Source of the DNA: Mesostigma viride | Taxonomy: Eukaryota; Streptophyta; Mesostigmatophyceae; Mesostigmatales; Mesostigmataceae | NCBI GenBank assembly: GCA_009746045.1 | Contig: RPFO01000312.1 | Span: 4,340,976 to 4,404,975 of the forward strand | Direction of reading: 5' to 3' | Length of the DNA stretch: 64,000 nucleotides | Part shown: piece after piece, positions 56,968 to 64,000 of the stretch | Position numbering within the stretch: the stretch's first letter is position 1 | Layout of the letters: every line of letters starts with the position of its first letter | Notes under the pieces: generated by a model | What the model was told of the DNA's origin: nothing | Databases searched by the model: none | Seen by the model: the letters and a program-made list of their open reading frames with translations, nothing else | Position numbers and translations under genes: made by a program

Positions 56968-56991
56968 TTGAGAGCCCATCGGACAAGATTT
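56968..56991 (+). pseudogene. LINE-L ORF1, 24 bp sliver between K and H
   Basis: Encodes ESPSDK..., which with the sequence after element H gives SPSDKISFLRRRKRLEKTPF, matching SPEDKQRFLSRRKRL of LINE-T. The last five bases (GATTT) are the H target duplication. Confidence 0.65.
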
Positions 56992-57766
56992 AGTTGAGCC
57001 GGGTGGCTCAGGATGGCCAAGTTAGTACAAACTAATACAACGCTGAAAGAACTACTATCGGCCAATAAATGATAGTACAACAAGCAAAGATCTGTAGCAG
57101 CCAACCAGCTACTAAGGATCCGAGCTGTATATATTATCCTTTTTGCGGTGCAGCAGGGCTATTAGGTTCCTCCCGTTAGGCGTTTCCATTGGTCTTATCG
57201 TAGTATAGAGCTTTGACATGGCTCTGTATATAGGTTTATAGCTGGGCGTTTGCTTTGGTTTGAGTGATTTCACTCTGCTGTAAGTAATTATATTTTTAAA
57301 ATATATTATCCTTGGTAGTATCTACGCTTGTGGCGCGGCGCCATGAGGTTGAGCGCCGGACAGGCATGATGCGGAAGCAAGGTCCTGTGTGCATCAAGTA
57401 TCCGCAGTGCTGAGTACATAGTTGGTTGCTGCAATGAGCTTCTAGAAGGGTCCATAGTACAGATGTTTGACGTGGATCCGACGTACTGGATTTGTTGACG
57501 CTGACTTGCGGAGTTGCTGACTTGCGTTGACGGACGGAAAGTGGATGCGAAAAGCATTATATGGAATTACTGCGCAAGGCAGTGGTATCTATCTGATTTG
57601 AGTCCATCGGATGAATTGGACCGACAAGGTTGTTGAACTCATTCATGGTCAACGCAACCTAAGAGCCAGTATTATTGTTGTCCATGAATAAAGACAATCA
57701 TGATGAATTATGAACCTAATGGTCGCATCAGAAAGCTGAGCACACGCAAGTGTGTCCAGCTTAACT
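56992..57766 (+). repeat. Element H 5' LTR (with LINE-R copy 3 inside)
   Basis: About 603 bp after subtracting the LINE-R insertion and its duplication, against 597 bp for the other LTR. Confidence 0.88.
57140..57300 (+). mobile_element. LINE-R copy 3: 161 bp 3' end
   Basis: Plus-strand copy of the LINE-R 3' end (the last codons region through TAAGTAATTATATTTTTAAA), flanked by an 11 bp duplication ATATATTATCC at 57129-57139 and 57301-57311. The missing counterpart in the right LTR of H gives the empty site. It shows that LINE-R moved after H inserted. Confidence 0.92.
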
Positions 57767-60700
57767 TGTATTGGGAAGGTTCGTTGCAACCTTCAGTGAT
57801 GAAGAGCTGATGTGAAAATGGAAGGCGATAAAATTTTCTGGAGTCGGTCTGGTCGCCTTGACGAATTCTATGCAAGAAGTCCGTCAGTGGTTAGCCGTAG
57901 CTCAGTTGATGATAATTGGGTATCGGCCAGCCATGGTTTGGGCAAGCCAAGAAATTTTCGGTTAGCTCTTGTGACGGGCTGAAAGCTACATAGCGCTGTG
58001 ACGCAAAATTTCCGCAGCGGCCTAGCTCTTCATCGAGGCGTGTGGTTAAGGCCAGCGCCGCATCACGATGTAAAACCGGATTGGATCCGAGAGCTACTGT
58101 GCGAAAGTAAACGCTTGAAGTCGTGCAAGCTGGAATTTACAAGCTTTGTTTGCAAGGCGGATCATCAAGGTGGTCACGGACTGCGGTGTACATCCGTCAT
58201 GGTCTTCTTTTCTTTCCCGGGACAGCACAGGCGGTATAACTGCGCTGGTTTGTGCACGGTTTGTATTCGACTGATGCGTGTAAGTGCCCTGCATGTTTTC
58301 TTTTCAAGATTTCGTGAGTTCGGTGAGATGGTTGTTATAGCTGTCTCGACCAAGAGGAAATCCTGCAAGGTGGCGGATTTTCTATACGAATAAAAGCGTC
58401 AGCTCTTGAGACGTCTATTCCTCGTTAAAGCTGGCGAATGGTTTCTAACGTTAGCTAGGCTGTTTTAAAGCGCCTGCTGAATTTTGCAATCAGCCTTTGC
58501 GTTGATTGATGTGCTTGTGTTTTCAACAGCGGCTTTTGAAGCCAGAAAGCTTTACGTTTGGCTTAAGGGCACAGTATATTTGCATGCTTGAATGAAAGAT
58601 TTTCTTTTCTCTTTGCCTTGATGCTGTGGTGCGTCAAGAAGTCTTCCAGTGTATGGTTATTTGCTGGTTGATTCCAAAACTTTCCTGGGAAGTCTGGTTG
58701 TGTAGCCCAGATGCTTTGTTGCTATTTTCTTTCCTTTGTTGTCTATCATGCAAAAGTGCGTGTGGTTTGTGCGCAGGCATGGTGAGAATCCTCGTTGGTA
58801 TCCAGCTGGATGACAGTGCCTAATGATTGTGCATTTTCCAGCTGATGGCGTCTATACAACCATGGGCATGATTGAAATCCATGAAGCCACGTGAATGCAT
58901 GCCTAAGGAGATTCTAGGCATATGGCTCATGCAACACGTGAAGATAGATTAATTGCCTGCCAGCCTATGTGTGGTTGTGCCCCATGCTAAGGGCTTGGGC
59001 AGAAGACTGAATTTTCCAGGGTTAGGTGTGATCAATCCTGAAGGGGAACCACGTAAGATGGAGCCCATATAGTACAGCCTGCATACCCTGATCATTTCAG
59101 GCAATGGTTTTCGTGGGAATGGTGATGGTATTTCAGCCCACGTGGAATGATGGCCCAGTACCTGTGACGGGGTCATTGACAGCCGGTGCTGCAACGGCTG
59201 ATGGTATCATAAGATTCTGCCTGAATGATTGCTGGTACAAGAAATCCAGCCATGACAGTTATTCGGCTGATGATTGATGTCATGAGAAATCCAGCCATGA
59301 CATTTATTTGGCTGATGGTTGATGTCTCAATAAAGCCAGCCATGACAGTTTTTGGCTGATGTTATTTGGTGGTTGCATGTCTACACTGGCCAAATTTTGA
59401 ACATATGTTGTGGCCATGTTCATGAATAATTCTGCCACACGTCATACGTGGTGGGATGTTGGTCGCAAAGAGAAATCCTGTAATGGCTAAGTGTGGATGT
59501 ATGTGTGATACGTATACAGATCACCTTGAACCTCCTTATATCCATGGGATGAGGTTTATGTGTAGCTTTTTCCTTGGATGATGGAGAAGCCTGTGAATTA
59601 TATTGCATGGGTGGTCTGGCCGGTTACAAGCTGGTGCTTGGGGCACGTTCTTTGTTGGTAGCTATATTGACCAACATGTGATTGGGCTATCTTGGAGGTC
59701 AGAAGTTTGTCTGAACTCAAGAGCCTTATATTTTTTACTACCAGACGGTTTTGAGCCCCAGCATACAAAGATTAATAAAACCACCATGAGAAAGAGCAGG
59801 ATAGTATTTATATTCTAACCTGCTGTCTTGAAACCCCTACAAATGTTAGGGGTGATGTGACGATACCAGGTACCATGAGTCGAAGGACCTGAGATATGCT
59901 CTGTACTTTGAGTTCAGTGCAGCCTCGGAACGGCATGTGCTTCATGAGCTGCATTGAAAATAGCAAATGCAAAAGGGCTGTGCGTTGAAAGGGTCGGGCT
60001 GACTAGGCCTATAAGGAGGGCGGCCTCCTTCAGTATTTGGGAGGGGGTATGAGATATCCTACATCAAGGACATCTGAAAGTAGGCCACAAAACTACTGAT
60101 GTGGAGCGTGGTAGGCCATGTAAAAGCGGTCAATCACGTATCTTGGCACAGGATCAAACCAACTTGCCGGGCAGTGGTGGGCGCCCAATGGAATGAATGC
60201 TGACCTGGGCAAACGTATACTGGTCGTCCCATCAGTACGTCAAGAGATGGACCAAGCGAAGCCAAGCCAAACCCAACTCGGCGGTCTGCTACCCACATGG
60301 CAAGAGGCAATGCAGGGGGGACCATCTGAATCTGATCTGACTGGTGCGCAACAGGATGACGAACAGATGAGGGTTGCTTTGTCCTGCCCTATGACTGCAT
60401 CTCATGGAGGGAGTTTTGTAGATCCGGGGTGTGGCATTGCACTCCCTGCGGGGGCCACGGTAGGTGAAGAGGCGAGGCTGAGTGAGGCTCGTTTTCTTAA
60501 GAGGCAGGCTATGGGTTCAGTCGCCTGTTGTCCACAGCTGGCTAAGAACATTCAGCCAATTGTGAATGCCCTGTGACAGCTTCCTCCTTGTTGTCAACAG
60601 GAAGGGGTCATCAATGGATCTGCCCCAAAATCATGACCCAATGGATGGACTGCAGCTGTCCATGTGGCAGGGAAATCTTTCTCTGTCTGACGCACTTACT

Positions 60701-62158
60701 AAATAAAAATTTGCAGCGTACCCTCAGGTGGCATTGGCCCCTATAAGGAAGGGTTTCCTTACTCATGTCTGCTGAATTTGCAGTGGATATTTGCAGAAAT
60801 ATCCTCTAGTAAAGTTCTCAGAAGAATGAGAAGATGAATAAGCATAAATCAAGTATTGGTATTCCGTACGTGATGATGGCCTGAAGGCTTGATGAGCCAG
60901 GCAACACTTGATAGCATATCCATGTCCCTACTAGAAGAAGGAAAAGGGATGTGAAGGGCCAATTGTAATTGGTCAGCTTTTCCATACTATGGATTATCAG
61001 CAAGCAAGCACTCAGTTTGCGTAAAGCAAAACCCAACCATGACTGCAGGGATGACATTCCCCTGGCTGATGGTTGTGGGGACTGTACGTGCCCAGGTGTG
61101 CTGGGTGCATGACAAGACGTTGCATGGGAACTGGATGAAATTCCAGTAAATGCCATGGCTCAGAATAAGCTGTGATGAACAAAGGGAGAATAAGCTGTTG
61201 CATAACAGCTGCACATCATCATTATTACACCCTTTGTTGGTGCAGGTTTTGACTTGGTAACAAAGGCGACCCATGCAATATGATAAGATCCCTCCAAGGA
61301 TAATTTTGCCTGCAAACAGTACTGATGTTCCATAAGCGGGTGATGTGCAAACAGTGAATGCCAGGCCAGCCCCGTAAGGGATGACAGCCTGATGATTACA
61401 AGTCTACTATATTTTCTGGAGGAAGACATTGGAGTTGTCCCTGAAAAGGACTGAAACTTCATTGTAAACCAGTGATAGCCCAGAAGAATGGGTCTTGGTG
61501 CCGAAAGGGAATGATTGATATAACCTCAGCCAAAAGAATTCCATGCATGTAGTGGCTCTGTGGCTGGGATGTCAAAATATGGATGGTAAATATACTCCCT
61601 CGTGAAGTGGCATGGACCCTGATCGGGAAGAATAAACCCCGGTCTGCATACATGTCATCAGATAAATTTCTTGCCAAATATTTCTTCTGGAAACTAATCT
61701 GGCCGATGACCAGATTGCCGGGCTGGATGTACAATGCCCGAGGATGTCAGTCATGTACTGCCCAAAGTCTAAACTGGGGTTGACTGATACGATGGCTGCC
61801 CTTAGTACTGTGATTACAATGAAAGGGGCAACCGTGCATGTCAGATTTGTAATAGCCGGCTGTGGGCCTCGCCTAATGCCCCTTGGGTAGGTTTTTTGGT
61901 CCCTGTTTACCATTAGGGTTTTTTCCTACCAACAGTCTGGTTATAACAATCTGACCATTGAGTAGATATCGGCCAAGTAATTTTTCTCCTCTCTGGTCTA
62001 GGTTTTGCAAATTGAAGCGTGCCTGGCCAGCTGCAGGAAAGCAGCTCCACTATGTGAAATAAGCCCGTCATCCCGGATGCGGCCGAAAAACGGGGGTTTA
62101 AACACCTCCCAATACATCACTGATGCCGGTCTTATTTCGCACTTGAAATGTGGGCTGG
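57767..62158 (+). other. Internal region of element H
   Basis: 4.4 kb without a recognised gene. The longest frame (60193-60576, 127 codons) has no motif I know. Local short repeats, such as CCAGCCATGACAGTTATT with AATCCAGCCATGACA near 59250-59345, are present. Confidence 0.6.
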
Positions 62159-62755
62159 AGTTGAGCCGGGTGGCTCAGGATGGCCAAGTTAGTACAAACT
62201 AATACAACGCTGAAAGAACTACTATCGGCCAATAAATGATAGTACAACAAGCAAAGATCTGTAGCAGCCAACCAGCTACTAAGGATCCGAGCTGTATATA
62301 TTATCCTTGGTAGTATCTACGCTTGTGGCGCGGCGCCATGAGGTTGAGCGCCGGACAGGCATGATGCGGAAGCAAGGTCCTGTGTGCATCAAGTATCCGC
62401 AGTGCTGAGTACATAGTTGGTTGCTGCAATGAGCTTCTAGAAGGGTCCATAGTACAGATGTTTGACGTGGATCCGACGTACTGGATTTGTTGACGCAAAT
62501 GGTTGCTGACTTGCGTTGACGGACGGAAAGTGGATGCGAAAAGCATTATATGGAATTACTGCGCAAGGCAGTGGTATCTATCTGATTTGAGTCCATCGGA
62601 TGAATTGGACCGACAAGGTTGTTGAACTCATTCATGGTCAACGCAACCTAAGAGCCAGTATTATTGTTGTCCATGAATAAAGACAATCATGATGAATTAT
62701 GAACCTAATGGTCGCATCAGAAAGCTGAGCACACGCAAGTGTGTCCAGCTTAACT
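62159..62755 (+). repeat. Element H 3' LTR
   Basis: 597 bp; preceded by TGGGCTGG, which ends in GG like the other families but lacks their A/G-rich primer tract. Confidence 0.88.
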
Positions 62756-62760
62756 GATTT

Positions 62761-62925
62761 CGTTTCTCAGACGCCGCAAGCGGCTCGAGAAGACTCCCTT
62801 CACCGTGGACGATGACTTGACCCTGGCGTAGCAACAACGGCGACGGGAGCTATGGCCGACCTACCTCCAGCTCTGGCAGACCGCGGCGGGGAAGCCCACA
62901 ACACCGCGAGCCCCGCCAAATTTTT
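62761..62925 (+). pseudogene. LINE-L ORF1, C-terminal part
   Basis: Frame from 62769: RRRKRLEKTPFTVDDDLTLA, an in-frame TAG at 62828, then QQRRRELWPTYLQLWQTAAG. Homologous to the LINE-T fragment at 361-579 (RRKRL...DDDLTPAQQQQRRDLWP). The premature TAG lies where LINE-T has CAG. The similarity fades after GKPTTPRAPP. Confidence 0.7.
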
Positions 62926-64000
62926 ACATAAATTATTGTCCGGAATTCGTCCGAGATTTAGATTTTTCCCGCGCCACGACTGACGAAAACGACGAAAACA
63001 CCCATGGCGGTCGAGCATGAGCTAGCGTTCTGAAACTTGCGTCATTGCAGCCGCTCGAGGTGTCAAAACGAAGCTTACATCACGGTTAATCCATGGAATA
63101 ATTTTGGACTTATATACGCTGCTATTGCGACGCGGGCATTGAACGGGACAAAAAGTTTTTTTCACAGCGGACCAGTTTTTCGCGTAAACCGGATTTCTCG
63201 GTGGTACGTGTCTCAAGGTCCTGGATACGGGAGGAAACGAAAATCCCGGCACAATAGCTCAGCTCGTTTGTTATAATATTCCCGAAAACGTTAGTGTTTT
63301 CGTTTTTTCATGAGTTTCGCTTTTAATTGTCCGGCATTGGCGTGAATAAATACGGGGGTTCGAAATCCGTCTGTTTCTTGCTTCATGCAATGCATATCTT
63401 TGTCGTCAGATGATGTCAGAGCTCTTTATTAGGCTATGCCCGACCTCACTATACTGCCAGCCTGCGGCAATGAGCCAGCAGAAGATATGGCGTGCCCAAG
63501 ATTCCGCGCTAAGGCCGCTAATGGTCTTCCGGATGTGCAGTAAGTGCGGTAAAAGCTTCGAAAATTGCTTATAATGCCTGTAGGAAGCTCAGTTTGCGAC
63601 AGTGTTTTCCAAGCGAGTTCATTGTTCTTTTGACGCCAGATACAAAAGGCAGAGGGGGGCATCGTTTTTATTAGTCGGCAGTGCGGTTTTGAGATGTGAT
63701 GAGTCGGGCAGACGACTTTGCCACGACACGCTCGGCCCAAGCTTCGCATATCCCGGCAGCCATAAAGAAGCGCAGATTAAGCGAGGTGAGCGAGCCAGAG
63801 GGCCCAGAATCGTTGCTAACGCAAGGCAGCTTCTAAAAGGGTAGAAAGCCGGATTGTTAAGGCTTTCTCAAGAGCATGGTGCAGTGGTTATTGCCACAGG
63901 ACCTTGTCCAGAGATTTGCCCAAGGTTGTCTTTCTGATTGAAAGACTGTTTTACAGAGAGATGGGAGAACGTTTCCAACGTTGTTGCTTATTCATTACTG
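62926..64000. other. No gene recognised
   Basis: About 1.1 kb of mixed sequence without a frame, repeat or motif I can support. Words such as CCCGGCACAATAG resemble parts of element E LTRs and the 6430 region but are too short to assign. Confidence 0.4.

Larger units (their letters stand above)
56992..62755 (+). mobile_element. Element H: large coding-poor LTR element (LARD-like)
   Basis: LTRs 56992-57766 (including a 161 bp LINE-R insertion) and 62159-62755 (597 bp); ends AGTTGAGCC...CTTAACT; 5 bp duplication GATTT at 56987-56991 and 62756-62760. The LTRs differ mainly by one replaced segment near 57500. About 4.4 kb of internal sequence has no recognisable gag or pol. AATAAA near 57687 and 62674 suggests plus orientation. 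Presumably mobilised by a partner with AGTT...AACT ends. Confidence 0.88.

Noticed and set aside
57894-57960. Possible tRNA or tRNA-derived SINE from TAGCTCAGTTGA (A-box-like)
   Set aside because: No B-box at the expected spacing and no cloverleaf could be folded.

Overview
The window is eukaryotic, repeat-dense DNA. I found no host gene, tRNA or rRNA that I could support. Ty1/copia-type LTR elements, two LINE classes (with a restriction-like or an APE endonuclease), tetranucleotide microsatellites and octamer minisatellites suggest a repeat-rich nuclear genome, most plausibly a microalga or other protist. No sequence fixes the lineage, so that is a low-confidence guess.

Layout. 1-4980: a roughly mirror-symmetric block of octamer minisatellites and 175-186 bp tandem repeats around long (TGCG)n and (GGGT)n tracts, with one LINE-T insertion (360-1003). 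5085-10360: an old copia-type pol remnant (fragment A) split by a 2.2 kb unknown insertion and by an internally deleted LINE-T (8064-9151). 11000-23215: LINE territory on the minus strand: a LINE-G 3' end, a 5'-truncated LINE-R, the related LINE-Q, and a near full-length LINE-R (PHD, RING-H2, C2H2, RT, zinc knuckle, restriction-like endonuclease) whose 5' end abuts eleven 170 bp tandem units. 23216-25420: unannotated sequence, decamer repeats, a 668 bp palindrome and a LINE-G 3' end.

25421-54290 is a nest. One minus-strand APE-type LINE (LINE-P) is cut into three pieces by copia-type element C (25519-31419) and element B (32133-52320). Element B holds a same-family element D (32427-40455) in one LTR, a small non-autonomous LTR element E (42890-45108) in pol, and a TTAA-flanked DNA transposon F (46733-48617). 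Each insertion has its own target-site duplication. With one duplication copy counted, the LINE-P reading frame runs through both insertion points. Subtracting D, E and F leaves about 8.04 kb for B, matching D at 8.03 kb.

54315-64000: an isolated LTR, then a plus-strand LINE ORF1 (LINE-L) interrupted by a TIR element K (55619-56967) and, 24 bp further on, a coding-poor LTR element H (56992-62755), which itself carries a 161 bp LINE-R 3' end.

The strongest unusual signal is in the copia-type elements. Three independent insertions (B, C, H) show LTR ends AGTT...AACT with exact 5 bp duplications instead of TG...CA. In C and D the retropepsin-like domain lies between integrase and reverse transcriptase, not before integrase. 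B and D also carry an extra reading frame upstream of gag. The second strong signal is the PHD plus RING-H2 LINE with a possible promoter-monomer array.
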